Source: Candidatus Nitrosotenuis sp. (GTDB lineage Archaea; Thermoproteota; Nitrososphaeria; Nitrososphaerales; Nitrosopumilaceae). Taken from it: a stretch of DNA of 39,449 nt. Both the position numbers and the translations under genes were made by a program. Below are positions 1 through 8,457 of this stretch, piece after piece. Within the stretch, counting starts at the first letter, position 1, and every line of letters begins with the position of its first letter. Under the pieces are notes generated by a model. It ran no database searches and was not told where the DNA came from. It saw only the letters and a list, made by a program, of their open reading frames with translations. The stretch spans positions 1-39,449 of the forward strand of contig JAENJF010000002.1 of assembly GCA_016844685.1 (NCBI GenBank). The letters are read 5' to 3'.

Positions 1-465
1 CCAATAATTGGAAGCTGGGGAAGGGGAATTTTGCCCTTGCGAGACTACGACACTACAGAAGCAATAATAGAAATGCGCGACATTTCAGATGGCTCACATG
101 ACAGGATTTACTATTTACAGGAAATGATAAACCGCCCGCCGCGCGATATCCGAGCAATAACAGTTGGAGACCAGGTAATTGCAGCAATGTATAGAAAGTC
201 ACAGGGCGATTTTAAGACAAACATTGCCCTTGGAGGCGATCCAGAAGTATGTGAAATCACAAAAGAAATGGAAGATATTTGCATCAAGGCATCAAAGGCA
301 GTCGGTGGTGGAATTCTAGGAATCGATCTAATGGAGGATGAAAAACGGGGACTGGTAGTACACGAAGTGAATAATACCGTGGAATTCAAGGGGCTCGCAA
401 GGGTTGCCAAAAAAAACATCCCGCAAGAAATGATTAATTTTGCCCTGAATCAGGTTATCAAATAA
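1..465 (+). CDS. argX: LysX/ArgX-type ATP-grasp ligase, 5' end outside window
   Basis: C-terminal part of a RimK-family ATP-grasp ligase that joins an amino acid (glutamate for arginine, or alpha-aminoadipate for lysine) to the C-terminus of LysW. The reading frame is open from base 1 and begins with GSWGRG, the loop that the second ligase at 5404 has as GSWGRM, so the true start lies upstream. A TTG at 31 is only an internal codon. The ATP-grasp signatures RPPRDIRA, GGILGIDLME and VHEVNNTVEF are visible. It heads the lysY-lysZ-lysJ run with a 25-bp gap. The ArgX role is assigned by elimination, because the other copy sits beside lysW; specificity cannot be read with certainty. Confidence 0.85.
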   Translation, partial: PIIGSWGRGILPLRDYDTTEAIIEMRDISDGSHDRIYYLQEMINRPPRDIRAITVGDQVIAAMYRKSQGDFKTNIALGGDPEVCEITKEMEDICIKASKAVGGGILGIDLMEDEKRGLVVHEVNNTVEFKGLARVAKKNIPQEMINFALNQVIK

Positions 466-490
466 ATTATACTATGTTACGGAGAATGAT

Positions 491-1546
491 ATGTTAAGAG
501 TAGGAGTAGTTGGTGCGTCCGGATTTGTAGGCGGAGAAATGCTACGTCTTTTGGTATCGCACCCCAAAGTCGAAATCGCGATGGTCACATCAAGGCAATA
601 CATAGGAGAGTACATCCACAGAATTCAACCATCACTCAAGGGATTTACAGAAATGACGTTTTCCGAACTAGATTATGATAAAATGTCAGACAAATGCGAT
701 CTTGTATTTACTGCAGTTCCACACGGAACCGCAACTGAAATAGTAAAAGCGCTGTACGACAGAGGCCTCAAAGTAGTAGACCTTTCTGCAGATTACAGAT
801 TACACAATCCAGAGGCATATGTAAAGTGGTACGGATGGGAACACCCACATCCAGAGTATTTGGAAAAATCAGTGTTTGGCGTTCCAGAATTACACAGAGA
901 TAAAATCAGAAATGCACAACTTGTGTCATGTCCTGGATGTATGGCAGTAACATCAATGCTGGCACTAGTTCCACTAATCAAAAACAACGTAATTGACACA
1001 GAGCATATTGTGGTTGATTCTAAAATTGGCTCATCGGGTGCAGGTGCGGGAAGCGTTGCAGGAACGCATCATGCAATGAGGTCAGGCGTCATCAGGCCAT
1101 ACAAACCTGCAAAGCACAGACACACAGGTGAGATAGAGCAGGAACTAAGCGAGATTGCAGGAAAGCACATCAGCATATCAATGAGTCCCCATGCAGTCGA
1201 TGTGGTTCGAGGAATTCTTTGCACAAACCACACATTCATGCTAAAAGACATGAACGAACTTGAAATATGGAAATTATACAGAGAACAATACAAGGATGAG
1301 CGATTCATCAGACTGATTCGCGACAAAAAAGGACTGTACAAGTTTCCAGATCCAAAGTTTGTAGTTGGCTCCAACTTCTGTGACATTGGATTTGACATTG
1401 ATGAGGACAACCACAGACTAGTTGCATTATCAGCTTCTGATAACCTAATGAAGGGCGCAGCGGGCTCTGCCATCCAAAACATGAACGTCATGTCGGGCTT
1501 TGATGAGATGGATGGCCTGAGATATTCACCTCTAACTCCAGTTTAA
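491..1546 (+). CDS. lysY: LysW-linked acyl-phosphate reductase LysY/ArgC
   Basis: Reduces the LysW-bound aminoadipyl-phosphate (and probably glutamyl-phosphate) to the semialdehyde with NADPH. The 351-aa protein shows the N-terminal nucleotide-binding GASGFVGGEM, the active-site SCPGC with Cys150, and the HRHTGEIEQEL segment near residue 210, all typical of ArgC/LysY. The ATG is preceded by GGAG six nt upstream. It lies four bases before lysZ and is clearly co-transcribed with the ligase upstream and the kinase downstream. Only one reductase is present in the cluster, so it probably serves both lysine and arginine synthesis (inference). Confidence 0.93.
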   Translation: MLRVGVVGASGFVGGEMLRLLVSHPKVEIAMVTSRQYIGEYIHRIQPSLKGFTEMTFSELDYDKMSDKCDLVFTAVPHGTATEIVKALYDRGLKVVDLSADYRLHNPEAYVKWYGWEHPHPEYLEKSVFGVPELHRDKIRNAQLVSCPGCMAVTSMLALVPLIKNNVIDTEHIVVDSKIGSSGAGAGSVAGTHHAMRSGVIRPYKPAKHRHTGEIEQELSEIAGKHISISMSPHAVDVVRGILCTNHTFMLKDMNELEIWKLYREQYKDERFIRLIRDKKGLYKFPDPKFVVGSNFCDIGFDIDEDNHRLVALSASDNLMKGAAGSAIQNMNVMSGFDEMDGLRYSPLTPV

Positions 1547-1550
1547 AAAA

Positions 1551-2351
1551 ATGATTACAATCAAAATTGGCGGAAGTGTAGTAGAAAATCTCCATCCATC
1601 AACAATTCCCGACATCAAAAAAGTAGCAGAGAATGAAGGAGTAATACTGGTGCACGGCGGGGGAAAGGAAGTAACAAAGACATGTGAGGCTTTGGGAAAA
1701 GAGCCAAAATTCGTAGTATCCCCAAGCGGAATAAAGAGCAGATACACAGACAGGGAGACTGTAGAAATTTTCACAATGGTAATGTCTGGTAAAATCAACA
1801 AGGCAATAGTCCAGATGCTGCAAAAAAGTGGAATAAACGCAGTAGGACTAAGCGGTGTTGATGGAAAAATATTTCAAGCAGAAAGAAAGGACAAACTAGT
1901 AATCATAAACGAAAAGGGCAGAAAGCAGGTAATTGATGGAGGATATACTGGAAAGGTAACAAGTGTCAATTCGGACCTGCTCAAACTATTACTGGACCAA
2001 GGATACGTGCCTGTAATATCGCCAATTGCCTTATCCAAAGAGTTTGACTTTTTGAACATAGATGGTGACAGGGCTGCAGCAAATGTTGCAGGAAGTATAC
2101 ACAGTGACAAGGTTTTGTTTTTGACTAATGTTGATGGGTTGCTCATGAATGACAAACTAGTCGAGAAGCTCTCAAATGCAGAAGCAAAAGAAATAAGGCC
2201 AAAAGTTGGATTTGGAATGGAAAAGAAAATACTTGCTGCAACTGAGGCACTAGACATGGGGGTAAGGGAGGCATTAATTGCAAACGGCCAGCGGGAAAAT
2301 CCTATATCATCGGCAATTTCACATCAAAGGTGCACGGTAATTAGCAAATGA
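1551..2351 (+). CDS. lysZ: LysW-linked aminoadipate/glutamate kinase LysZ
   Basis: Amino-acid kinase of the ArgB/LysZ family, phosphorylating the side-chain carboxylate of LysW-bound aminoadipate or glutamate. Visible signatures are KIGGSVVENL at the N-terminus, VHGGGKEV near residue 35, GLSGVDGK in the middle and FLNIDGDRAA followed by LTNVDGLL toward the C-terminus. Its 266 aa is normal for the family. The ATG follows the lysY stop by four bases, and its TGA overlaps the lysJ ATG (ATGA), so translational coupling is likely. Confidence 0.93.
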   Translation: MITIKIGGSVVENLHPSTIPDIKKVAENEGVILVHGGGKEVTKTCEALGKEPKFVVSPSGIKSRYTDRETVEIFTMVMSGKINKAIVQMLQKSGINAVGLSGVDGKIFQAERKDKLVIINEKGRKQVIDGGYTGKVTSVNSDLLKLLLDQGYVPVISPIALSKEFDFLNIDGDRAAANVAGSIHSDKVLFLTNVDGLLMNDKLVEKLSNAEAKEIRPKVGFGMEKKILAATEALDMGVREALIANGQRENPISSAISHQRCTVISK

Positions 2352-3538
2352 CTGAAGATGACTTTTTGGGCAGTCTGTATCAAAGATTCCCAGTAACAGT
2401 GGAAAGGGGATTGGGGACACGAGTCTGGGACATCAACGATAAAGAATACATCGACTGCATGGGCGGATATGGAGTAGCGCTAGTTGGACACAGAAACCCT
2501 CGAGTTGTAAATGCAATCAAGTCACAGCTAGACAAAATCATTACAGTTCACAGTTCGCTGTACAACAAGACACGTGAAGAGTTTTTGGAAAATCTAATCA
2601 GACTTGCTCCAAAAAAACTATCTCAGGTTCACCTAGGGAACAGTGGTACAGAGGCAGTAGAGGCTGCAATAAAGTTTGCAAGAAAGTTCACCGGAAAACC
2701 TGGTATGATCGCGATGAATGGCTCATACCATGGAAAATCCATGGGTGCACTGTCAATTACATTTAATCCGAAATATAGAAAGGCATTCATGCCACTTGTA
2801 GAAAAGGTAACATTTTCTCCATTTGGTGATATTGAAACGCTCCGGACAAAAATAGACAAGGACACTTCATTCATAATTATTGAGCCAATCCAAGGAGAAG
2901 GCGGAATCCATCCCGCACCAAACGGCTTTTTGCAAGAGGTTAGAAAGCTTTGCGATGAGAACGGAATTCTGCTAATTTTTGACGAAATTCAGTCAGGTCT
3001 TGGAAGAACAGGTAAAATGTGGGCGTGTGACCACTGGAATACGGCACCAGACATAATGTGCTTGGCAAAAGGAATTGCAGGCGGTGTTCCAATGAGTGCC
3101 ACTTTGGTTCGGCCAGACATTTTGGCTGCAATGAGCAAGGGCGAGCACTCATCCACGTTTGGTGGAAACCCATTGTCCTGTGCTGCAGGAACTGCCACAT
3201 TAAAGGCACTAACAGAAGATGGACTAGTCGACAATGCGGCAAGAGTTGGAAAGATACTCCGGGAGGGATTAGAAAAGCTCAAAAACAAACACAGCGTAAT
3301 TCGCGAAATTAGGGGAATTGGATTGATGATAGGAATAGAAATGAAGTTTGAGGTAAAGGACATACTAATGGACGGAATTTCAGAAGGAGTCTTGCTGTTA
3401 TACTCTGGCAGAAATATAATCAGACTGCTTCCACCACTGGTATTATCAGAGCAAGACATTACAAAAGTATTAGAAGTACTAGACAGACTAATGATAAGAG
3501 AGGCAGAGAGGAGAAAAAATGTACAAGGACAAGACTGA
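2348..3538 (+). CDS. lysJ: LysW-aminoadipate semialdehyde/glutamate semialdehyde aminotransferase LysJ
   Basis: Class III PLP-dependent aminotransferase of the ArgD/LysJ group, which converts the LysW-bound semialdehyde to LysW-lysine or LysW-ornithine with glutamate as donor. The PLP lysine is Lys241 in CLAKGIAGG, preceded by FDEIQSGLGRTG; the phosphate-binding GNSGTEA lies near residue 97. Full length at 396 aa. Starts within lysZ (4-bp overlap), and its 3' end overlaps the Lrp gene by 20 bp, so all are read as one transcript. Confidence 0.93.
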   Translation: MTEDDFLGSLYQRFPVTVERGLGTRVWDINDKEYIDCMGGYGVALVGHRNPRVVNAIKSQLDKIITVHSSLYNKTREEFLENLIRLAPKKLSQVHLGNSGTEAVEAAIKFARKFTGKPGMIAMNGSYHGKSMGALSITFNPKYRKAFMPLVEKVTFSPFGDIETLRTKIDKDTSFIIIEPIQGEGGIHPAPNGFLQEVRKLCDENGILLIFDEIQSGLGRTGKMWACDHWNTAPDIMCLAKGIAGGVPMSATLVRPDILAAMSKGEHSSTFGGNPLSCAAGTATLKALTEDGLVDNAARVGKILREGLEKLKNKHSVIREIRGIGLMIGIEMKFEVKDILMDGISEGVLLLYSGRNIIRLLPPLVLSEQDITKVLEVLDRLMIREAERRKNVQGQD

Positions 3539-3938
3539 TGACGAAATCTTAAAGATCTTAAAAGAAGACTCTAGAGAATCCTTTGTAGACATTGGAAAAA
3601 AGCTAAAGCTATCAGAATCAGCAGTAAGACGCAGAGTAAAGAATCTCGTTGACAAAAAAGTAATTAAAAAATTTACAGTGGAAATGGGTGAGCAAAATTC
3701 AACAAAGGCAATCGTACTGATATCGGTGGAATCATCAATGGACACAGCAAAGGTCTCTGCAAAGCTGACAAGCCTTGAAGGAGTAAAGACAGTCTATGAA
3801 ATCACAGGACAGTACGATATAGCAGTGATAATTTCTGCGCCAAACATAACAGAAATCAACGGTTCAATTGACGCACTAAGAAAGATTCCGGGAGTATCAG
3901 ACACCAACACAGTAATTATTCTGCGCGAAGTCACATAG
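3519..3938 (+). CDS. Lrp/AsnC-family regulator (LysM-like)
   Basis: Small feast/famine regulator of 139 aa: an N-terminal winged helix (DEILKILKEDSRESFVDI, then a recognition helix around SESAVRRRVKNL) followed by a RAM ligand-binding domain with the G-x-YD type segment EITGQYDIAVII. It overlaps the end of lysJ by 20 bp. In Sulfolobus the Lrp protein LysM is encoded in the lys cluster and responds to lysine, so a similar local role is likely (inference from position). The next promoter, before the homocitrate synthase gene, is a plausible target. Confidence 0.85.
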   Translation: MYKDKTDDEILKILKEDSRESFVDIGKKLKLSESAVRRRVKNLVDKKVIKKFTVEMGEQNSTKAIVLISVESSMDTAKVSAKLTSLEGVKTVYEITGQYDIAVIISAPNITEINGSIDALRKIPGVSDTNTVIILREVT

Positions 3939-4021
3939 ACGAATTTCGTGACAAAAAAATTGCTTTTTGCCTAAAATCACACCAGTTTTCTCCGATTTAA
4001 GCCGTTTTTAGTACGATTATG

Positions 4022-4039
4022 TTTATAATGGGTATAATG
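4022..4039 (+). promoter_or_regulatory. putative TATA region before homocitrate synthase
   Basis: A TTTATAATG box at 4022-4030, repeated as TATAATG at 4033-4039, lies 17-34 nt before the ATG at 4056. The spacing fits an archaeal TATA box with a leaderless or nearly leaderless transcript, and no Shine-Dalgarno precedes this ATG. It sits in the 117-bp gap after the Lrp gene and is the only sizeable gap in the lys cluster, so a second transcription unit probably starts here. Confidence 0.45.
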
Positions 4040-4055
4040 TTAAACTGATTCTGCA

Positions 4056-5237
4056 ATGAATGATCCGAATTACTATGCACATCTGCATAATGAGTACGAT
4101 AAAAAGCCAAGAAAAATTCACGTACTGGACAGTACCCTAAGGGAGGGAGAGCAGCACCCCGGGGTTACATTTACCAACAAACAAAGAATACAGATTGCAT
4201 GGATGCTTGATTATTTTGGAGTGGACCAAATTGAGATTTCACCAATTGTGTCAGAGGATCACTTTGTGGCAACAAAGACAATCATCAAGCAGGGATTAAA
4301 GGCAGACATTGTTGCACATGTAAGGGCTCTCAAGGCAGACGTTGATGTTGCGCTAAAATGCGACCCAAAGTGGACCGCAACTTATCTTGGAATTTCAGAT
4401 ATTCACATGAAGGACAAGCTTCGAATCACGCGAGAAGAAGCAATGAGACGGGCAGTAGAAACTGTGGAATATGCAAAAGCGCACGGATTGAAAATGAGAT
4501 TCACAGTAGAGGACGGCAGCAGGGCAGACCCAGAATTCTTACTAAAAATTTGTAAAGCAATTGAAGAGGCTGGAGTGGACAGAATCAGTCTGCCAGATAC
4601 GGTTGGAGTGATGAGGCCAAAAGGCATGTTCAATTTTGTAAAAATGGTAAAAGAAAAGATCAAGGTACCACTTGATGTTCACTGCCATAACGACATGGGT
4701 TTTGCAGTGGCAAACGCATTTGCGGGAGTGGATGCAGGGGCAGACCAGATTCACACAACAATTGACGGAATTGGCGAACGAACTGGAATTCCATCACTTG
4801 CAGAAGTCGGAGTTGCTATGACGTATCTGTACAGATCGCCAAATGATTTTAGACTAGACATGCTAAGCGACCTTTCAAAACTGATTGCAGATTATACTGG
4901 AATTCACCCGTATGATTCAAAGCCACTTGTAGGTGCTTCGGCATACAAGCACAAGGCAGGAACCCATCTGGCAGCAATTCTTAGAAATCCGGCAGCATAT
5001 GAGCCGATTCCGCCAAGAGTGGTTGGAAACAGAAGAAGAATAGTATTTGGCGAGCTGGCAGGAAAGACTGGCTCTGCTTATCTGATGTCACTATTGGGTT
5101 TGGAAGTGAATGATGATCAGGCAAAGGCAGTTGCGTCTGGCCTTAAAAACCTCAGGATGGGCGACCTCTTGGAAATACCCCTGGATAGCAAACTTGAAAG
5201 AAAGATAATTAATGACTCTAAAAGCATTAAGGAGTAG
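4056..5237 (+). CDS. lysS: homocitrate synthase (DRE-TIM metallolyase)
   Basis: Catalyses acetyl-CoA plus 2-oxoglutarate to homocitrate, the first committed step of aminoadipate-type lysine synthesis. The 393-aa protein has DSTLREGEQ near residue 24, RFTVEDGSRADPEF around 150, the metal-binding HCHNDMG near 210, a glycine-rich GIGERTGIPSL near 240 and KHKAGTHLAAI near 305. These match homocitrate synthase better than isopropylmalate synthase; there is no long C-terminal LeuA regulatory domain. The placement directly before lysW supports the lysine role. Isopropylmalate or citramalate synthase is the alternative. Confidence 0.85.
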   Translation: MNDPNYYAHLHNEYDKKPRKIHVLDSTLREGEQHPGVTFTNKQRIQIAWMLDYFGVDQIEISPIVSEDHFVATKTIIKQGLKADIVAHVRALKADVDVALKCDPKWTATYLGISDIHMKDKLRITREEAMRRAVETVEYAKAHGLKMRFTVEDGSRADPEFLLKICKAIEEAGVDRISLPDTVGVMRPKGMFNFVKMVKEKIKVPLDVHCHNDMGFAVANAFAGVDAGADQIHTTIDGIGERTGIPSLAEVGVAMTYLYRSPNDFRLDMLSDLSKLIADYTGIHPYDSKPLVGASAYKHKAGTHLAAILRNPAAYEPIPPRVVGNRRRIVFGELAGKTGSAYLMSLLGLEVNDDQAKAVASGLKNLRMGDLLEIPLDSKLERKIINDSKSIKE

Positions 5238-5239
5238 AC

Positions 5240-5407
5240 ATGGTAAAATGCACTGAATGTGATTCCGATATTTCAGTTCCAAGTGATGCCCTAGAAGGCG
5301 AGATCGTTACTTGCCCCGATTGCGGTGCAAGTTTTGAGATAACCAAATCTTCAAGTGGATTTGGGCTAAAGCCGGCCCAAAGCGTTGGAGAGGATTGGGG
5401 GCAGTGA
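5240..5407 (+). CDS. lysW: amino-group carrier protein LysW (ends in Gln)
   Basis: A 55-aa acidic carrier to whose C-terminus the ligases attach aminoadipate or glutamate. It begins MVKCTEC, with a second pair CPDC at residues 25-28 giving a zinc site. It ends in the family tail EDWG, but the last codon is CAG (Gln) at 5402-5404 followed by TGA, whereas characterised LysW proteins end in EDWGE with the Glu side chain as attachment point. GGAG lies five nt before the ATG. The stop overlaps the lysX GTG (GTGA). The identification is firm from motif, size and neighbours; the functional meaning of the terminal Gln is open. Confidence 0.9.
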   Translation: MVKCTECDSDISVPSDALEGEIVTCPDCGASFEITKSSSGFGLKPAQSVGEDWGQ

Positions 5408-6249
5408 GCCCCGGAATAACGGTCCTTTACGATACTATCCGTCTTGAAGAAAAAGCCCTCTCAGAAGCTGCAAAGAAAAAGGGCATCGAGTTAGACATGG
5501 TAGATTGTAAAAACCTTGTTTTAGAGCTAGAGCAAAAAACCCAATTCAAGACAGTTCTGCAGCGATGTGTTAGTTACTATAGGAATTTGCACGCAACTGC
5601 GGCACTGGAGGGAATGGGTGCAAACGTGATAAACTCACTACACACAGGAATCTATGCTGGAAACAAGCTATTCACCCACATGATTTTGCAAAAACAGGGA
5701 ATTCCAACACCATTTGCCGCTGTTGCGTTTTCAAAAGACGCCGCACTTGGCGCACTAGACAAACTAGGATACCCCAAAGTAATCAAGCCAACAGTTGGAA
5801 GCTGGGGCAGAATGGTCTCAAAACTAAACAACAAAGAATCGGCGGAGGGTATCATAGAGGAGCGAGAGAAAATGTATCCCATATACCAGATTCATTATTT
5901 AGAGGAATTTGTATCAAGGCCACCACGTGACATACGAGCAATAGTAATTGGGGATAAGGTGGCAGGCGCAATTTACAGAAATTCATCAGGGGGAAACTGG
6001 AAGACAAATACTCATCTTGGTGGAACCGCAGAAATTTGCGAAATTACAGGTGAGCTAGAAGACATCTGCATCAAGGCAACCAGGGCAGTAAAGGGGCAAA
6101 TAGTTGGAGTCGACCTAATGGAAAGCAACGAAAGGGGATTGGTAGTTCATGAAATCAACAATACCACGGAATACAGAAACGTTGCACGAGTCACAAATAC
6201 GGACATTGCAGGACTAATTCTAGAATATGCAGTAAAAGCGGGAAAATAG
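5404..6249 (+). CDS. lysX: LysW-aminoadipate ligase LysX
   Basis: RimK-type ATP-grasp ligase that attaches alpha-aminoadipate to LysW. The GTG at 5404 overlaps the lysW stop by four bases and is preferred to a TTG at 5395, because coupled GTGA starts fit the operon. The 281-aa protein carries PKVIKPTVGSWGRMV (ATP lysine and flexible loop) near residue 122, SRPPRDIRAIV near 172, GVDLMES and HEINNTTEY toward the C-terminus. It is paralogous to the truncated ligase at the left edge. Position next to lysW, homocitrate synthase and lysK favours the lysine-specific role, but glutamate use is not excluded. Confidence 0.88.
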   Translation: MSPGITVLYDTIRLEEKALSEAAKKKGIELDMVDCKNLVLELEQKTQFKTVLQRCVSYYRNLHATAALEGMGANVINSLHTGIYAGNKLFTHMILQKQGIPTPFAAVAFSKDAALGALDKLGYPKVIKPTVGSWGRMVSKLNNKESAEGIIEEREKMYPIYQIHYLEEFVSRPPRDIRAIVIGDKVAGAIYRNSSGGNWKTNTHLGGTAEICEITGELEDICIKATRAVKGQIVGVDLMESNERGLVVHEINNTTEYRNVARVTNTDIAGLILEYAVKAGK

Positions 6250-6252
6250 AAA

Positions 6253-7383
6253 ATGGATTCTTCTTTTACTATTACGCCAAGGTTCTCAATCAAACTATTA
6301 GAAAAGGCACTTAGACTTTACACGCCGTCGCTTTCAGAAAGGCCAATGGCGGAGTTTCTTGCAGACAAGTGCGACGATCTTGGGTTTGAAAACGTTCGCA
6401 TAGACGAGGTTGGAAATCTGATTGCGACAATCGGTTCTGGCTCCCCAAGAGTACTTTTGTGTGGCCACATGGATACAGTACCTGGCAAGGTCAAGGTAAG
6501 AAAGGAGGGGGATTATCTGTATGGAAGGGGTGCATCTGACGCAAAGGCGCCGCTCATGGCAATGTTACTTGCAGCATCAACTATGCATCGGAATAATGGA
6601 ACAATAATTTTTGTTGGAACAGTAGATGAGGAGGGAAATGCAACGGGAATCAAGAATTTGGCAAAACAAAAACTCGATATCGATTATGCAGTGTTTGGAG
6701 AGCCAAGTGGAATAACACAGGTCACAATAGCATACAAGGGAAGAATTGCAATAAACCTCAAGGTAAATGTCGGCGATAGTGCACACGCAAGTGCGCCATG
6801 GCTTGCAAAAAATGCAATTGAAGAATCCATGAAATTCACATACGAGCTAAAGCAAGCACTGGAGGAAAACCAGGAGGGCAAGTCAAAGGGAATGATTCTT
6901 ACTGCAACAATGACTAAAATCAAGGGAGGAGATTCGCACAATGTTACCCCAAAGGAGTGTGATACCATAATGGATATTCGAATTCCAGTTACAATGAACT
7001 GTAAAATGGTTGGAGAAAAAATTTCGACAAAGGTAAGCGAGATTTCAAAAAGACTTGGAGTGGATGCGTTTTATTCTGTTTTGGATGAAACCGAACCGTT
7101 TGAGGCTCCAATGGACTCGCCGCTTGTCAGGGCATTTACACTAGGAGTAATAGATGTAGAGCGCAAAAGACCTGCGCTGATTAGAAAAACAGGAACAGGC
7201 GACATGAACATAATTGGCACACTGTGGAATATTCCAGTTGTGACTTATGGTCCGGGGGACCCCCATGCATCTCACACTATGGATGAGCGAGTATCAATGA
7301 ACGAGTATTTGCGTGGAATTGAGGTCTTGAGAAATACACTTCAACACCTAAAAAGACTTCATGATAACAAAAAAGTACTATAA
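6253..7383 (+). CDS. lysK: LysW-lysine/ornithine hydrolase LysK
   Basis: M20-family metallopeptidase that releases lysine or ornithine from LysW. Metal ligands and general base are visible: CGHMDTVPG, GRGASDAKAPL, FVGTVDEEGNATG, FGEPSG and, near the C-terminus, DPHASHTMDE with its His. Length 376 aa is normal. It starts three bases after the lysX stop, and its stop TAA shares one base with the next gene's ATG (TAATG). This completes the carrier-based pathway within the window. Confidence 0.92.
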   Translation: MDSSFTITPRFSIKLLEKALRLYTPSLSERPMAEFLADKCDDLGFENVRIDEVGNLIATIGSGSPRVLLCGHMDTVPGKVKVRKEGDYLYGRGASDAKAPLMAMLLAASTMHRNNGTIIFVGTVDEEGNATGIKNLAKQKLDIDYAVFGEPSGITQVTIAYKGRIAINLKVNVGDSAHASAPWLAKNAIEESMKFTYELKQALEENQEGKSKGMILTATMTKIKGGDSHNVTPKECDTIMDIRIPVTMNCKMVGEKISTKVSEISKRLGVDAFYSVLDETEPFEAPMDSPLVRAFTLGVIDVERKRPALIRKTGTGDMNIIGTLWNIPVVTYGPGDPHASHTMDERVSMNEYLRGIEVLRNTLQHLKRLHDNKKVL

Positions 7384-8423
7384 TGCTTTGGTTCATAGGT
7401 CTTGGCATAAGCGGACCAGACTCTCTGTCCGATAAGACAAAAAAGATAATCTCAGATGCAGACGTAGTATATTTTGAGCAGTTCACAAGCCCAATGAAAA
7501 ATGATGAATCCCAAAAAATTAAGGAAATCGTAAAAGGCCAGTTCAAGTTTGCTCCCCGCTGGCTTGTTGAAGATGGAAAAGAAATACTGGATAATTCCAA
7601 GACAAAAAATGTGATCATGGTGTCATACGGGGACCCATATATCGCAACAACTCACATCGAACTTAGAACAAGGGCAATTCAGGAAAAAATCCAGACCAAT
7701 ACGGTTCATGCATCGTCTGCCATAACGTCACTGATTGGCGAGTGCGGCCTTCACTACTACAAGGTTGGAAGAACAGTCACAATTATGAGCGGCATTCCAT
7801 CAAGTACTGCATATTATACGATTTATGAGAACCTCCGAGTTGGGAATCACACAGTCATTTTACTAGAATACAATCAAAATGAAAATTTCTTTTTGAATCC
7901 AAAGGATGCAATACAAAGCCTCTTGGAATCAGAAAAAGAACAAGTGCGAAAGGTGATTTCGGACTCTACATATGGAGTGGTTGCCTCAAGAATTGGCCAG
8001 CAGGACCAAATGATCATATCTGGAAGTTTTGCCTCCCTGAAAGGATTAGATTTTGGAAATCCTCCCCACACAATAATAATTCCAGGAACACTACATTTTA
8101 CGGAATCAGATGCACTAAAAGCCCTAGCAAAGTGCCTTGATGAGCCATACGATAATTCATCAAAGATTGAAAGAATTGCGTCCCAGATGATGAAAAAATA
8201 CATTCCAATGGTGCGACGCGCACTGGAACAGATAACACCATACTACAAAGATGCAAAAGAATTTCACAGCGTAATAGAAAATGCAGAACTATACATCAGA
8301 GATGCTGAGCGGTTTTTTGAGCAAGGAAAAGATGAATTAGCAATATTGAGCATAGGATATGCAGACGGACTTGTTGATGCGCTAAGAATAGCAAAGGGAA
8401 TAGAGCCTGAGATTAATCCATAG
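7383..8423 (+). CDS. dphB: diphthine synthase DphB with C-terminal DUF357-like domain
   Basis: SAM-dependent methyltransferase that makes the diphthine precursor on elongation factor 2. Residues 1 to about 250 match DphB: MLWFIGLGISGPDSL, VSYGDPYIATTH, the SAM-site region HASSAITSLIGECGLHYYK, and IIIPGTLHFTESDALKAL. The protein is 346 aa, about 85 longer than ordinary DphB. The extra tail, from about residue 258, is all-helical and ends YADGLVDALRIAKG, the signature of DUF357, which in many archaea is a separate small gene near dphB and ribL. It overlaps lysK by one base, so it may be co-transcribed with the lys cluster. ribL follows 34 bp downstream. Confidence 0.9.
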   Translation: MLWFIGLGISGPDSLSDKTKKIISDADVVYFEQFTSPMKNDESQKIKEIVKGQFKFAPRWLVEDGKEILDNSKTKNVIMVSYGDPYIATTHIELRTRAIQEKIQTNTVHASSAITSLIGECGLHYYKVGRTVTIMSGIPSSTAYYTIYENLRVGNHTVILLEYNQNENFFLNPKDAIQSLLESEKEQVRKVISDSTYGVVASRIGQQDQMIISGSFASLKGLDFGNPPHTIIIPGTLHFTESDALKALAKCLDEPYDNSSKIERIASQMMKKYIPMVRRALEQITPYYKDAKEFHSVIENAELYIRDAERFFEQGKDELAILSIGYADGLVDALRIAKGIEPEINP

Positions 8424-8457
8424 ATTAAATTAAAACGATGAGATTGTAGGAGTATAA

